Numbered from the stretch's first letter, positions 8,664-18,392 are shown. The stretch is 64,000 nt of DNA from Phycisphaerales bacterium (GCA_020853815.1 JADYYE010000047.1:1-64000); one strand, 5' to 3'. Notes: generated by a model not told the origin, from the sequence alone. A program made the numbers and translations.

Positions 8664-8692
8664 ACTATACGAATACAGGATCGGCAAGTCAA
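8664..8692 (-). promoter_or_regulatory. Near-consensus sigma-70 promoter for the macro-domain gene
   Basis: On the minus strand TTGACT (8692-8687) and TATAGT (8669-8664) are separated by exactly 17 bases, one mismatch each from consensus. The predicted start near 8657 gives a leader of about 48 bases. It is the closest match to a housekeeping promoter that I noticed in the window. Confidence 0.8.
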
Positions 8693-8741
8693 GTATTCAA
8701 GAGAAGGGAGAGTTGAGGGAATCGCGAAGATTGGGGTGGGG

Positions 8742-9266
8742 CTATTCGGGGGGCCGTCGCGTTGTCGTATTGGGTTCTTCGCCAAGGTAGCGTCGCTCGA
8801 TTACCCGGTTGCTTGGGATTGCGGCGCCCAGCTGATCGGCGCATTCAAGCCCACCGTCCGGCGTAATCGTGATTGAGTGAAGTGTGGACAGATAGGTCGT
8901 GCGTTCATCGTAGACAACGAACACATGTGGTGGCTGTAGTTCAACGCGGTACTCAACCCAATGACCATTGGAGATGTCAAGAGCATCCCAGTCAATCGGA
9001 ATGCGGGTCGTCGTGCTCGCATCCTCGGTGCTCCATGTTCCCCCGGGCAGAATCACTCCACGGTACCCCTCTACGCGGAAGATCTGGCCCCAGTTCTTGG
9101 TGCCCCAGTCGGGATGAATGACGACCCGAACAGGCTTGTCGATCTGATTGTGGACGACATACGGCCCGCCCGCAGGAGAAACTACGCACCCGCCAAGGCC
9201 GATTGCCAACGCCGCGGCCAGAACCGCCGCAAGCACACGACGAGTGATGCACGTCGTTATCGTCAT
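8742..9266 (-). CDS. Hypothetical lipoprotein
   Basis: This 174-residue protein has a lipoprotein signal: a charged start (TRR), a hydrophobic stretch, then the lipobox LGGC at about residues 24-27. Lipidation and export to the cell envelope are therefore expected. The mature part has no recognised domain; it contains aromatic and Val-rich strands (YVVHNQIDKPVRVVIHPDWG), typical of a small beta fold. AAGGAG lies just before the ATG. It ends 50 bases before the macro-domain promoter region and is on the same strand as the gene upstream of it, but the two have no obvious functional link. Confidence 0.75.
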   Translation of the reverse strand: MTITTCITRRVLAAVLAAALAIGLGGCVVSPAGGPYVVHNQIDKPVRVVIHPDWGTKNWGQIFRVEGYRGVILPGGTWSTEDASTTTRIPIDWDALDISNGHWVEYRVELQPPHVFVVYDERTTYLSTLHSITITPDGGLECADQLGAAIPSNRVIERRYLGEEPNTTTRRPPE

Positions 9267-9386
9267 CGCTCCTTCCGCGCCTCACCGATATCGACCCGCA
9301 CCAATTCGATCACCCGACCCGACGGCAACTCGATCCGCTGATCGCCGCCGACGGATTCTCTCCGTGCACGACGAACGGCGCACGAT

Positions 9387-10337
9387 CTACTTGCCTTGCT
9401 CTTTGAGGATCTCCGCCGCCGCCGAATCAAAGAACGCCACGCACTTCCGCACGTTCTCTTCCAGTTCCTTCCCCTCGGTGTTCTCGTACTCGACCAGCAC
9501 CACGCCCTTGAAGCCCTGGCGCACCAGCTCGCGCATCATCGCCTTGGCGTCGGCGTGCCCCGTGCCCCACGGGCGATCGAGGTACTCGCGCGGCTTGCCG
9601 GGCGTCGGCGCCACGTCCTTGAAGTGAAGCTCGATGATCCGCCCCTCCAGCTTCCTGAGCTGCTCCACCGCCGTCAGCCCCGAGCGCGGCCAGTGCCCCG
9701 TGTCGGCGCACGCCCCGATCAGCTTCGAACGCTTGCCCACGTGCTCCATCACGATCTCGGGGCTCCAGTACTTCGACGGCTTGGGATGGTTGTGAACCGC
9801 GAGGCGGATGTTATATTCAACCGCCAGCTTCTCCACCATGTCCCACGCCTCAAACTCCGGCTCGCACGAGATCGCGCTCATGCCCATCGCCTTGGCGAAG
9901 TCAAACTTCGCCCGTGCGTCGTCTTCCTTCGTGGAGAAGCCCACCACGCCGAAGCTGCCGGCGACAACCTTGCGATCCGCGAGCTTCTTCTTCAGCGCGT
10001 CCAGGTGCTCCTTGGCCATCCCCGGCCCGACCTTCACGTCCTGGTGCTCGGGCGAGAGCGCCTGCCCCGCGAAGAGCTCGACGTTCGTCAGCCCCATGTC
10101 CGCCGCGATGTCAATGGTCTCAAACGTGGTGCGATCGCGAAACGTCCACGCCTGCGTGCCCAAGGTCAGGCCCAGCGCGTCCGCGGCCTCAGAGTTGCGA
10201 GGCGAGGCCTTGACGCCGGGGGCCGCGGGAGCGGTGGGGGCGGCGGGCTGAGAGGTCGCGCTCAATCCCGCCAACGCGGCAACGCCGAAGGACAGGGCGG
10301 CGAACGAGACGGCGGTCATCAGAAACGTGCGATCCAT
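9387..10337 (-). CDS. Exported sugar-phosphate isomerase/epimerase-like protein
   Basis: This 316-residue protein has a signal peptide (TAVSFAALSFGVAALAGLSA) and then a xylose-isomerase-like TIM barrel. Visible elements are LGTQAWTFRD at the first strand, VELF, a Glu/His set (CEPEFEAWD, AVHNHPKP, ADTGHWPRSG, ELHFKDV) that would bind a divalent metal, and a final VEYENTEG. This subgroup is abundant in planctomycetes and is usually annotated as sugar phosphate isomerase/epimerase without a tested substrate. The ATG at 10337 has GGAGC 7 bases upstream and gives a normal signal peptide; a longer reading would add an atypical extension. No pathway neighbours identify the sugar. Confidence 0.82.
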   Translation of the reverse strand: MDRTFLMTAVSFAALSFGVAALAGLSATSQPAAPTAPAAPGVKASPRNSEAADALGLTLGTQAWTFRDRTTFETIDIAADMGLTNVELFAGQALSPEHQDVKVGPGMAKEHLDALKKKLADRKVVAGSFGVVGFSTKEDDARAKFDFAKAMGMSAISCEPEFEAWDMVEKLAVEYNIRLAVHNHPKPSKYWSPEIVMEHVGKRSKLIGACADTGHWPRSGLTAVEQLRKLEGRIIELHFKDVAPTPGKPREYLDRPWGTGHADAKAMMRELVRQGFKGVVLVEYENTEGKELEENVRKCVAFFDSAAAEILKEQGK

Positions 10338-10503
10338 CGGAAAGCTCCGGGAAGTGTGCGAGTGTCCGACCAGCATACCGCCGAGAGCGCGCACGCGAGG
10401 TCGAATGGCCCTTCTCAACGCGGGATCCCGCGCTTTTCTTCCCCGAAGAAGCACCAAACTCTCTGGATGCTCCGGGAAATCCCGAGAGCCGCGCGCACGA
10501 AAA

Positions 10504-11256
10504 TCAGCGTTCGGGCGGACACTGTCTCGTCCGCAGGTCGCACACGCCGAGCCACTCCCGCGTACGCCGTGCCGCGTCCGCGATCAGCGCGCGATACACG
10601 ACCATGCCGACCAGCATCAGCGCCACGCCTCCCGCCGTGTGATACCAGCGCAGCGCTTTGCTCGCATTGAACTTCTCCGCGGCATCGAACGCGACCACAT
10701 CCCACAGCGTGTGGATCGTCGCCGCGCCCAGCAACGCCAGCGCCGTGTACAGCACCGCACGCGGCGCGCCCGTCACGAGCAGCCCCACGCCGTAGCCCCC
10801 GATCCCGCCGAAAATCAGGTGCCCCGCCAGCCGCACGGGCTCCTGCGGCGGGAGATGGGTCGCGTGGTCAAGCCCGAGCACCCACACCGATTCCTCCAGC
10901 GCCGCCCCCAGCCCTGCGAACGAGCCATAGATCATGCCGTCGATCGGTTCATTGACGTGCCGCGCCGCCAGCCGCGCCAGCACCAGCACCACCAGCAGCT
11001 TGGCGATCTCCTCCGACAAACCCGCCAGCGACGCCAGCGAGATGTTGGGCATGATCCTGCCCTGCTCGGCGAAGTGGTTGATGGTCCACACCTGCAATCG
11101 CCCCGAGAGCCACATGAGGGCGGCGCCCATGGCCGTGGTCAGAACGATCATGCGCAGCGGCTCGCGGTGATACACGTCGTAGCGCCACGCCGCCGCGCCG
11201 ATCAGCACGCCGCAGACCGCGAGCGTGAGGTACAGGATGATCGTGGAGAGCAGCAC
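10504..11256 (-). CDS. PrsW-family intramembrane metalloprotease-like protein
   Basis: This 250-residue protein has about seven hydrophobic helices and the PrsW signature. Glu82-Glu83 lie in LSEEIAKLL, NEPIDGMIYG follows at about 102-111, a second acidic pair lies in ALEESVW, and His residues lie in GHLIFGG and TIHTLWD. PrsW cleaves anti-sigma factors within the membrane in Bacillus, and homologues elsewhere mostly have unknown targets. The C-terminal 40 residues are soluble and end in CPPER. It has the same orientation as the upstream-lying lipoprotein and isomerase genes but is 166 bases from the nearest, so a shared transcript is possible but not shown. Confidence 0.8.
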   Translation of the reverse strand: MLLSTIILYLTLAVCGVLIGAAAWRYDVYHREPLRMIVLTTAMGAALMWLSGRLQVWTINHFAEQGRIMPNISLASLAGLSEEIAKLLVVLVLARLAARHVNEPIDGMIYGSFAGLGAALEESVWVLGLDHATHLPPQEPVRLAGHLIFGGIGGYGVGLLVTGAPRAVLYTALALLGAATIHTLWDVVAFDAAEKFNASKALRWYHTAGGVALMLVGMVVYRALIADAARRTREWLGVCDLRTRQCPPER

Positions 11257-11459
11257 GGAGAGAGCGTATCAGAAGCCAAGGAGTTACGGGGTCACAGGCT
11301 CCGTGAGCCGTGGGCGGTGAGTCGTGGGAGAGGAGAGCGGGAGTGGGGAGACGGGAATGGGGAGTGGTGGGAAAGCAAGCAAGCGAGCGAACTCTGAGAC
11401 GATTACGGTAGAGTTCTTCCACTTCGCCACTTCGCTGCGTTGTCCGATACACTCGCCCC

Positions 11460-12242
11460 ATGCCGCAGACTCGCGAGCCGGTCGGAGTGATTGGATTCGG
11501 CCACTTCGGACGGGCGCTGGTCTCGCTCCTTGATTCCGCCGGCGTGGCGTATCGCGCCTTTGACCCGCAGGTGCTGCCCGGTCAGCTCCCCCACGCGGCC
11601 GGATCGCTCGATGAACTCATTCGCCAAGCGCGCACGATCGTCTGTTGCGTTCCGGTTCGCACGCTTGAGAGCGTGCTGCGGGCCGCCCGCCCGTTCCTTT
11701 CGCGCGAGCACCTCGTGCTCGACGTTGGGAGCGTCAAGTTTCTTCCGACGAAGCAATTGGCGCGAGAGCTTGGGCCCGATGTCGCGTGGTGCGCCACGCA
11801 CCCGCTCTTCGGCCCGGCGTCGCTTGCGCGGAACGAGCGCCCGCTTCGCGCCGTCGTCTGTCCCAACACCCAGCACCCCGCGGCCGCCGACGAGGCACGA
11901 GCGCTGTACGAGCGCATCGGCTGCCAGGTCATCGACCAATCGCCCGAGGAGCACGATCAACTGATGGCGATGACCCACGCGCTGGCGTTCTTTGTCGCCA
12001 AGGGCATGATCGGCGTCGGCGCGGGCGAAGACGCGGCCTTCGTTCCACCCTCCTTCCGCGCGATGAAGCAGACCGTCGATACGGTACGCGTCGACGCGGG
12101 CCACCTTTTCAGCGTCATCCAGAATGACAACCCATTCGCCGCCGAGGCTCGGCGCAAGCTGATCGACCAGCTCCAGGCCATCGACGCGGAACTCCGGGCG
12201 GCGAGCGACGGGAGGGCGGGCCTGGACCTCGAGATACACTGA
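11460..12242 (+). CDS. tyrA: Prephenate/arogenate dehydrogenase family protein
   Basis: This 260-residue protein starts with a Rossmann motif (GVIGFGHFGRALVSLL) for NAD(P), followed by DVGSVK and the TyrA substrate motif THPLFGP at about 117-123. The helical C-terminal half contains DQLMAMTHALAFFVAKG, as in TyrA dimerisation domains. The reaction would be oxidative decarboxylation of prephenate or arogenate in tyrosine synthesis; residues deciding between the two substrates or between NAD and NADP were not resolved. It stands alone rather than in an aromatic amino acid operon, and the next gene (envelope assembly) begins 46 bases later on the same strand. No regulatory ACT domain is present. 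Confidence 0.85.
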   Translation: MPQTREPVGVIGFGHFGRALVSLLDSAGVAYRAFDPQVLPGQLPHAAGSLDELIRQARTIVCCVPVRTLESVLRAARPFLSREHLVLDVGSVKFLPTKQLARELGPDVAWCATHPLFGPASLARNERPLRAVVCPNTQHPAAADEARALYERIGCQVIDQSPEEHDQLMAMTHALAFFVAKGMIGVGAGEDAAFVPPSFRAMKQTVDTVRVDAGHLFSVIQNDNPFAAEARRKLIDQLQAIDAELRAASDGRAGLDLEIH

Positions 12243-12288
12243 CACCGGGCCAGTTGTGAATCCGCCCGCGCCCCCGTAGCATCCGCAC

Positions 12289-15200
12289 ATGCGCAGCAAG
12301 CCTTGCGGTCATTCGGGCGTCGGTCGGCTGTTGGCTCGGGTCGGCCAAGGGCACGGGCTGCGGCGTGGGCTGGCCACCGGGCTGGTCGCGGCGGCGCTGC
12401 CCCTGGTGATCGCACCCGTGTTCAGCGCCTCCGCGGCGCCGTGGTTCGACGGCGCGAATCCTGAAACTCCCCGCCTCGATCAGCCCGCGAACCAGCCCGG
12501 CACCTATGACCTCATCACCGGTCGTGACTTCGCCGGCCTGAAGTGGCCCCTCAACCCCGCGGGCGGCCCGCTCAGTTTCGCCGCCCAGAAGGTCTGGGCC
12601 TGGACCGAAGAGCCCGACGCCGCGGGGAACGTCACGCAGCGCCTGCTCCTGGACGGCGAGGTCGAGGTTGACCTTGGCCTGTACCACTTTTCTGCCAAGC
12701 GCGCGGTCGTCTGGCTCTCGCCGCGTCCGGAGATCGGGCCCAATGCCTACCAGGTCTTCGCGCTCTTCGACCGCGCCGGTTCCGCCACCGATGACGCTGT
12801 CATCTCCTTCAACGCCGAGCGTTTGCCCGTGCGCGGCGTCATCAACGCCAGCGACCCGGTCCGCATCGTCCGCCCCGCCCTCTTCAAGAGCCAGCGTCCG
12901 AACGACCCACTGCTCATCGAGGGCGAGCGCACGCTCGCGGCAGCGTTGCGATCCATGGTCGCGCCGACGCCCGCGAACACGCCCGAGCTGCCGACGCGCC
13001 CCGGCGGCGTGGAGACGTTGCCCTTGGACGAGGGCGACCCCGACGCGCCCGGACGGAACCTCACCGCCGCGCCCACGCCCACCGACGCCGAACTCCGCGA
13101 CGCGCTCCGCAACCTCCCGCCCGCGACCGAGGTTCCCCAGCCGATCTTCGCCAAGAACGGCATCATCTCCGTTTCCTCCCGCGATGTCACGCTGGTTTCC
13201 GGCGCCGATCGCAACAGCGTCATCGTCTCGGGCGGCGTGGTGGTGCAGTACACCGACCTGGCCAAGGGTAACTCGCTGCAAATGACGGCGCAGCGCGCGG
13301 TGATCTTTCTCCCGCCGGGACCGCTCAAGAACCTCGGACGCCTCGATGCCTCCGAGGTGCTGGGCGTGTACCTCGAAGGCGACATGGTCGCGACCGACGG
13401 CAAGTACACGCTCCGCGCGCCCAAGGCTTATTACGACGTGCAGACCGGCAAGGCGGTCGTGATCGATTCGGTCTTCTGGACCTATGACCAGCAGCGCCGC
13501 CTGCCGCTCTACGTCCGCGCCGAGACGATCCGCCAGCAATCGCAGCAGGAGTTTGTGGCCGAGCACGCGACGCTGACCAACACGGCGTTCTTTGATCCGA
13601 TGTTCTCGATCGGTGCCAGTAACATTACGATCACCCAGCAGAAGCGCGCCGCGGGCGAGCCCGGACGCTCGACCCAGACGCTCGTCGACGCGCGGGACAT
13701 CACGCTCCGCGCCGGCCCGGTGCCGTTCTTCTACTTCCCCGTTTTCTCTGGCGACCCCGAGCAGATCCCGCTCCGCGACCTGCGCGTCGAGAATTCCTCC
13801 GGCTCGGGGAGCGCGATCAAGACCGTGTGGGATATCCCCGGCGTCCTTGGCGTCGACCGCCCCGAGGGATTCGGCGCCGAACTGCTCGCCGACATGTATT
13901 TCGAGCGTGGCCCGGCGATCGGCACGCAGCTCGAATGGAACGACCTCGATTCCACCGGCAGCCTCCTGGCCTACACCATCATCAAGGATGACGGAACCGA
14001 CGTGCTTAAGCCGGGCACCGAGGTCGAACGCGAGAGCGATACCCGCGGCATCGTTGCGGCCGACCACATCCAGAACCTCGACGAGTCCTGGAAGATCTAC
14101 TTCGAAGGCTCCTACATCTCCGACGAGTCCTTCGTCGATGCGTTCATGGAGTCCATGGGCGAGAATCGGCGCGAGTTCACCAACCGCGCCTACCTCCGCC
14201 GCGCCGAGGACAACTCCATCCTCGCCTTCGACGCCAAGGGCACGTTCAACGATTTCATCGCCAACGAGTACCTGCTCCAGTCGCAGGGCTACTCCGTCGA
14301 GAAGATGCCCGAGGGTTCCTACGTCCGTCTGGCCGACGACCTCGCGGGCGGGGCCGTCAGCTATTTCAGCGAGTATCGCGCCGGTCAGGTCGCCATGAAC
14401 TTCGACGATCCGCTCGCCAAGGACCGCGGCTTCAATACCAACTTCCTCGCGCAGCGCGCCTTCGGAATCAACGCCGATCAATCTATCTCCGAGCGGCTGC
14501 GCGCCGCCGGCCTTGAAGAGGGTTCCGTGACGCGCCTCGACACGCGCCACGAGTTCGTCGCTCCCCTGATGCTGGGTGATTGGAATCTCACGCCGAGCAT
14601 GGCCGGGCGCGCCACCCATTACGACGATTCCTTCGATCAATACTCGCCCGCCGACGACGACCACACCCGCCTGTGGGGCTCCGCCGGCGCACAGCTCTCG
14701 ACCACGCTCCAGCACGTCGACAACAGCGTTGACTCGCGCGCCCTGGACCTCCACCGCGTGCGCCACCTCGTCACACCCAGCCTGGGCTTCTGGGCCATCG
14801 GCACCAACGTCGACAACGTCGATCTCCCCGTCTACGACGACACCATCGAGGGCATCGCCGAAGGCTCCATCGCCACACTCGGCCTCGACCAGGTCTGGCA
14901 GACGCAGCGCGGCGGCCCGGCCCGCTGGCACTCCGTCGATGTCTTCAAGCTCCGCACCGACCTCACCATCACCTCCGACGACGCCAACATCGAATCCCCC
15001 ATCTCGCGCACCATCTTCTATCGCCCCGAACTCTCCAACGTCGGCGATTCCTTCACCGCCGAGGGCGAGTGGCTCGTCACCGACTCCTTCTCCCTGGTCG
15101 GCAGCGAGATCTACAGCCTCGATTACAACCAGCCCGCCCGCACCAGCGGCGGCTTCACCATCCAGCACTGGCCCGGCTTCGGCAGCTACATGGAATACCG

Positions 15201-15507
15201 CGGCGTCAACGCCCTCGATTCCAAGTTCCTCGACCTCGGCACGCAATATGAACTCACTTCTAAGTACGCCCTCGGCGCCGACGCGGTCCTCGACCTCACC
15301 AACGGCGGGCTCCAGACCATCTCCTTCGAGGTCCGCCGACGCTTCCCCTCCGCCGTCTTCGGCGTCGGCGTCTCCTTCAACGACACCACCGACGAAACCA
15401 GCTTCGGGTTCATCTTCCAGCCCGTGGGCGTCCGCGGCCCGGGCGCCCGCCTCTCCGGCCTCGGCGCTTCCGACCCCCGCGCCCGCACCAACCGAATGGG
15501 CGGGTGA
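12289..15507 (+). CDS. LptD-like outer-membrane LPS-assembly protein
   Basis: This 1072-residue protein has a signal peptide (about 25-50; LVAAALPLVIAPVFSASAA). A long N-terminal region follows with OstA/LptA-like strands: LLLDGEVEVDLGLYHFSAKRA, then NSVIVSGGVVVQYTDLAKGN and YLEGDMVATDGKYTLRAPKA. From about residue 560 to the end alternating strands form a predicted 20-plus-strand beta barrel. This is the layout of LptD, which inserts lipopolysaccharide into the outer leaflet. The family usually runs 750-900 residues, so this member is long because the OstA part is expanded. Planctomycete homologues are divergent, and the LptE partner and transport genes are not nearby. It shows that the organism has an outer membrane. 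Confidence 0.72.
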   Translation: MRSKPCGHSGVGRLLARVGQGHGLRRGLATGLVAAALPLVIAPVFSASAAPWFDGANPETPRLDQPANQPGTYDLITGRDFAGLKWPLNPAGGPLSFAAQKVWAWTEEPDAAGNVTQRLLLDGEVEVDLGLYHFSAKRAVVWLSPRPEIGPNAYQVFALFDRAGSATDDAVISFNAERLPVRGVINASDPVRIVRPALFKSQRPNDPLLIEGERTLAAALRSMVAPTPANTPELPTRPGGVETLPLDEGDPDAPGRNLTAAPTPTDAELRDALRNLPPATEVPQPIFAKNGIISVSSRDVTLVSGADRNSVIVSGGVVVQYTDLAKGNSLQMTAQRAVIFLPPGPLKNLGRLDASEVLGVYLEGDMVATDGKYTLRAPKAYYDVQTGKAVVIDSVFWTYDQQRRLPLYVRAETIRQQSQQEFVAEHATLTNTAFFDPMFSIGASNITITQQKRAAGEPGRSTQTLVDARDITLRAGPVPFFYFPVFSGDPEQIPLRDLRVENSSGSGSAIKTVWDIPGVLGVDRPEGFGAELLADMYFERGPAIGTQLEWNDLDSTGSLLAYTIIKDDGTDVLKPGTEVERESDTRGIVAADHIQNLDESWKIYFEGSYISDESFVDAFMESMGENRREFTNRAYLRRAEDNSILAFDAKGTFNDFIANEYLLQSQGYSVEKMPEGSYVRLADDLAGGAVSYFSEYRAGQVAMNFDDPLAKDRGFNTNFLAQRAFGINADQSISERLRAAGLEEGSVTRLDTRHEFVAPLMLGDWNLTPSMAGRATHYDDSFDQYSPADDDHTRLWGSAGAQLSTTLQHVDNSVDSRALDLHRVRHLVTPSLGFWAIGTNVDNVDLPVYDDTIEGIAEGSIATLGLDQVWQTQRGGPARWHSVDVFKLRTDLTITSDDANIESPISRTIFYRPELSNVGDSFTAEGEWLVTDSFSLVGSEIYSLDYNQPARTSGGFTIQHWPGFGSYMEYRGVNALDSKFLDLGTQYELTSKYALGADAVLDLTNGGLQTISFEVRRRFPSAVFGVGVSFNDTTDETSFGFIFQPVGVRGPGARLSGLGASDPRARTNRMGG

Positions 15508-15626
15508 GCGGCTACTGGGTGGCCCGGCGGCCCCCGCCGGTTTTTCTTCGCTTGCGATCCATGTGGAAGATCGCGATCAGTTCCGCCGTAGCGAAGTCAC
15601 GACGGCAGCGCGTACCCTTCTCTCAG

Positions 15627-16223
15627 ATGAACGTCGCAGCGACGAAAGAACAGTTCCTCAGAGACACCAGAGTCTTTGGTGTCAACGACGCGCCCGAGCG
15701 GGCGCTCCGCGAGAGTTTCAATGCTGCGGTGAGGACTCGAAAAGCGCCCGTCTATCGCGAGGATGCACCGCCTGCTGCCCGCGCCCGATTCGCCGACGAC
15801 TTCAAGGCGTGCGTACGACGCGAAGCCTACTCATTCCGCAACGTGGCGAGCGAATCACACCTCGTATCGGCGATCGAGAGATTGTCCTCGGCCTTGACCG
15901 AGAGACATCAAGGGATGCTGTTTGGCGAAAGGCTGCGAATCGGCATTACCCAGAAGGCTCTCAACCTCTACTTGAAGTTCATGTGGTGCCTCGATCCCGC
16001 GTGGCCAACACCAGTGCATTGCCCGCTCGATCGCATTGTGCTTGACAAGGCCCGTGTGACTGGCGTTTGGACCCAGCTCGATTGCATCGATACCTACCGA
16101 GATTGGATTGGCAAGGTCGCATCCTGCGCAAAGCAGTACGGCTTTGCGTCGATGGCCGAGTGGGAATTGAAGGCCTGGCAAGACCACAGGAACCAGAACA
16201 ACTCCGCTGAGCGAAGCTGCTGA
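15627..16223 (+). CDS. Hypothetical protein
   Basis: This 198-residue protein has no recognised domain. Its most distinctive part is GITQKALNLYLKFMWCL followed by HCPLDRIVL (about residues 105-145), a pattern I have seen in scattered uncharacterised bacterial proteins but cannot name. Upstream in-frame Met codons exist, but they overlap the end of the preceding gene, so I prefer the ATG at 15627. The coding bias is less GC-extreme than its neighbours, which hints at transfer. It converges with the PhoH gene, ending 9 bases from that stop. Cytoplasmic, since no signal or membrane segment is visible. Confidence 0.6.
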   Translation: MNVAATKEQFLRDTRVFGVNDAPERALRESFNAAVRTRKAPVYREDAPPAARARFADDFKACVRREAYSFRNVASESHLVSAIERLSSALTERHQGMLFGERLRIGITQKALNLYLKFMWCLDPAWPTPVHCPLDRIVLDKARVTGVWTQLDCIDTYRDWIGKVASCAKQYGFASMAEWELKAWQDHRNQNNSAERSC

Positions 16224-16232
16224 TCCTCGTGA

Positions 16233-17714
16233 CTACAACCTGCTCGCCGCCAGGCTCGCCAGTTCGCTCCGCTCGCTCTTGGCCAGCGTGATGTGACCGA
16301 ACAAGCGCACGCCCTTCATCTTCTCGGCCGTATACGACAGCCCGTTCGACGACTGGTCCAGGTACGGGTTGTCGATCTGCCCGATGTCGCCCGTCAGCAC
16401 CAGCTTCGTCCCCTCGCCCACGCGCGACACGATCGTCTTGATCTCGTGCGGCGTGAGGTTCTGCGCCTCGTCCACGATCATGAACTGGTGCGGGATCGAT
16501 CGACCGCGGATGTACGTCAAGGGCTCCAGCACCAGCTTGCCGTCCGCCACCAGCTTCTCCACCCGCTGCTCGGTCGTGTGGCTCTCCGGGCCCTGACCGC
16601 TGGCGCCCCGCGTGCTGAGCAGATACGTCAGGTTGTCGAAGATCGGCTGCATCCACGCGCCGAGCTTCTCGTCCTTGTCGCCCGGCAGGTACCCGATGTC
16701 GCGCCCCAGCGGCATGATCGGACGCGCGACCAGCAGCTTGTCGTACCGCTCCTCGCTGAACACCTTGGCCATCCCCGCCGCCAGCGCCAAGAGCGTCTTG
16801 CCCGTGCCCGCCGAGCCAAGCAGCGTCACCAGCTTCACGTCGTCATCCATCAGAAGATCGAGCGCCATCATCTGCTGCACGTTGCGGTGCATAATGCCGA
16901 ACACCGGCTTGCGCGGGCCCGTCACCGGGATCACGTGGTCCGTGTCCGCCAGCCGCCGCCCGATCCCCGTGTGGTTCTCGTCCTCGCGATCCTTCAGCAC
17001 CACGTACTGATTCGGCAGCAGCTCGCGCGGATATTCAACGCCCTCGGAGTCCTTGGCGACCAGGAACGGCGCCACCCGCTCCACCGGCACCAGTCGATCC
17101 TTGTAAAGATCGTCGATCAACTCGCCGTCGGTCGTGGCGGCCAGGTACCCCGTGTACAACCGCTCCGCGTCGACCTTCTGATTCTCGAAGTCCTCGGTCT
17201 TGATTCCCAGTGAATCAGATTTGATGCGTGCCGACAGATCCTTGGACACGAACACCGAGCGGATGCCCTGCTGATGCAGGTGCCACGCGACCGCGATGAT
17301 GCGATTGTCGGGCATGTCGAGCGCGATCGCGCCCGGGCGGTCGTACACCGTCACGTCGATGCGGATCGAGCCCGTCTGCCCGCCGGGGCCCAGGGCCGCG
17401 CCCGCGCCGACCCGCGGCGCCACTTCGCCCCAGTACACGCCGTGCGTCAGGCTCCCCACGTTCCGCAGGCGGTCCAAGTGCCGGATGCATTCGCGCGCGT
17501 TCCGCCCCAGGTCATCCTCCTTGCGCTTCATCTTGTCAAGCTCTTCGATGACCGCAAATGGAATGACGACGTGGTGCTCCTTGAACACGAAGAGCGCGTT
17601 GGGGTTGTGAAGCAGAATGTTCGTGTCCAGCACGAAGTGCTTCACGCTCGCGTCCGTCGCGGGATTCGCGGCGGTCGCCTGATTCTGGCCCGTTTGCTGG
17701 CGTGTCGTCGGCAT
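16233..17714 (-). CDS. PIN-PhoH fusion ATPase (YlaK type)
   Basis: This 493-residue protein joins a PIN nuclease domain (about 20-160) to a PhoH ATPase domain (about 260-480). The PIN part has VLDTNILLHNP, IEELDKMK and MPDNRIIAVA with the acidic metal-binding residues in place. The PhoH part has Walker A GSAGTGKT and Walker B FMIVDEAQN, then LTGDIGQIDNP. Such PhoH2-like fusions are RNA helicase/RNases in mycobacteria and occur widely as YlaK-type proteins. The ATG at 17714 has GGGAG 4 bases upstream and avoids a low-quality extension. It stands alone, convergent with an unknown gene. Confidence 0.88.
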   Translation of the reverse strand: MPTTRQQTGQNQATAANPATDASVKHFVLDTNILLHNPNALFVFKEHHVVIPFAVIEELDKMKRKEDDLGRNARECIRHLDRLRNVGSLTHGVYWGEVAPRVGAGAALGPGGQTGSIRIDVTVYDRPGAIALDMPDNRIIAVAWHLHQQGIRSVFVSKDLSARIKSDSLGIKTEDFENQKVDAERLYTGYLAATTDGELIDDLYKDRLVPVERVAPFLVAKDSEGVEYPRELLPNQYVVLKDREDENHTGIGRRLADTDHVIPVTGPRKPVFGIMHRNVQQMMALDLLMDDDVKLVTLLGSAGTGKTLLALAAGMAKVFSEERYDKLLVARPIMPLGRDIGYLPGDKDEKLGAWMQPIFDNLTYLLSTRGASGQGPESHTTEQRVEKLVADGKLVLEPLTYIRGRSIPHQFMIVDEAQNLTPHEIKTIVSRVGEGTKLVLTGDIGQIDNPYLDQSSNGLSYTAEKMKGVRLFGHITLAKSERSELASLAASRL

Positions 17715-17876
17715 CTCGCTCCCAGGGCACGGCCGGTCGCGCCGGCATCGCCCCACCCAAAGGCACCTCCCACCCGCCCAAGCATATCGAGTCGTCGAGC
17801 CCGAGGCGCGACCGCCCCCGGTGGCACCGCTCTTGGTGGCACCGCTCTCCAGAGCGGTGCGCTCCGAGCTTCACAC

Positions 17877-18392
17877 TCACTTCACAAACGCCGCCACCAC
17901 CAGCGTCACCGCCACCGCGCCCGCGATGCACGTCTTGATGATCGTCGCCGCCAGACGCCCCGCCGCCGCACCCGTGCCGACCTGCGCCGACTCGCGCCAC
18001 CCCTTCTTCGTCACGCCCCGCTCCGCGATCAGCGCGCCAACCCCCGCGCCGAGCACCGCGCCGCCAACTGTCCCGATCGGCGGAAAGAACGGCGTGCCCA
18101 CGATCGCGCCCACGATCGACCCGATCACCGCCGCCACCGCGCTCGGGCGGCTTCCGCCGAACTTCCTCGCGCCCGCCGCCGACGCGAAGAACTCCAGCGC
18201 CTCGCCGATCGCCGCCAGCACCACCATCGCCCCAATCGTCCACCACGAGATCAGCCCCGGCTGCCACACGTTGCAGCCCACCGCCACCGCGATGGTCAGC
18301 CACGCGCCCGGGAGCGTCAGCAGCGTGAGCCCCACGCCGATAACCCCGAGCAACAGCACAATGCACGCGGCCAGGATCTCCATCCAGGTCAT
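17877..18392 (-). CDS. DUF456 membrane protein
   Basis: This 171-residue protein is almost wholly hydrophobic, with about four helices and glycine-rich turns (GTPFFPPIGTVGGAVLGAGVGALIAE), the pattern of DUF456. The first helix begins right after MTWMEI. A conserved-looking loop, EALEFFASAAGARKFGGSRPSA, separates the second and third helices. Family function is unknown. It lies upstream of the PhoH gene on the same strand, separated by 162 bases, and could share its transcript. A 415-base region separates it from the divergent beta-helix gene. Confidence 0.8.
   Translation of the reverse strand: MTWMEILAACIVLLLGVIGVGLTLLTLPGAWLTIAVAVGCNVWQPGLISWWTIGAMVVLAAIGEALEFFASAAGARKFGGSRPSAVAAVIGSIVGAIVGTPFFPPIGTVGGAVLGAGVGALIAERGVTKKGWRESAQVGTGAAAGRLAATIIKTCIAGAVAVTLVVAAFVK

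Noticed and set aside
10420-10433. CGCGGGATCCCGCG palindrome as a terminator for the PrsW-like gene
   Set aside because: On the minus strand it is not followed by a T-run. On the plus strand a T-rich tail exists, but no plus-strand gene ends there.
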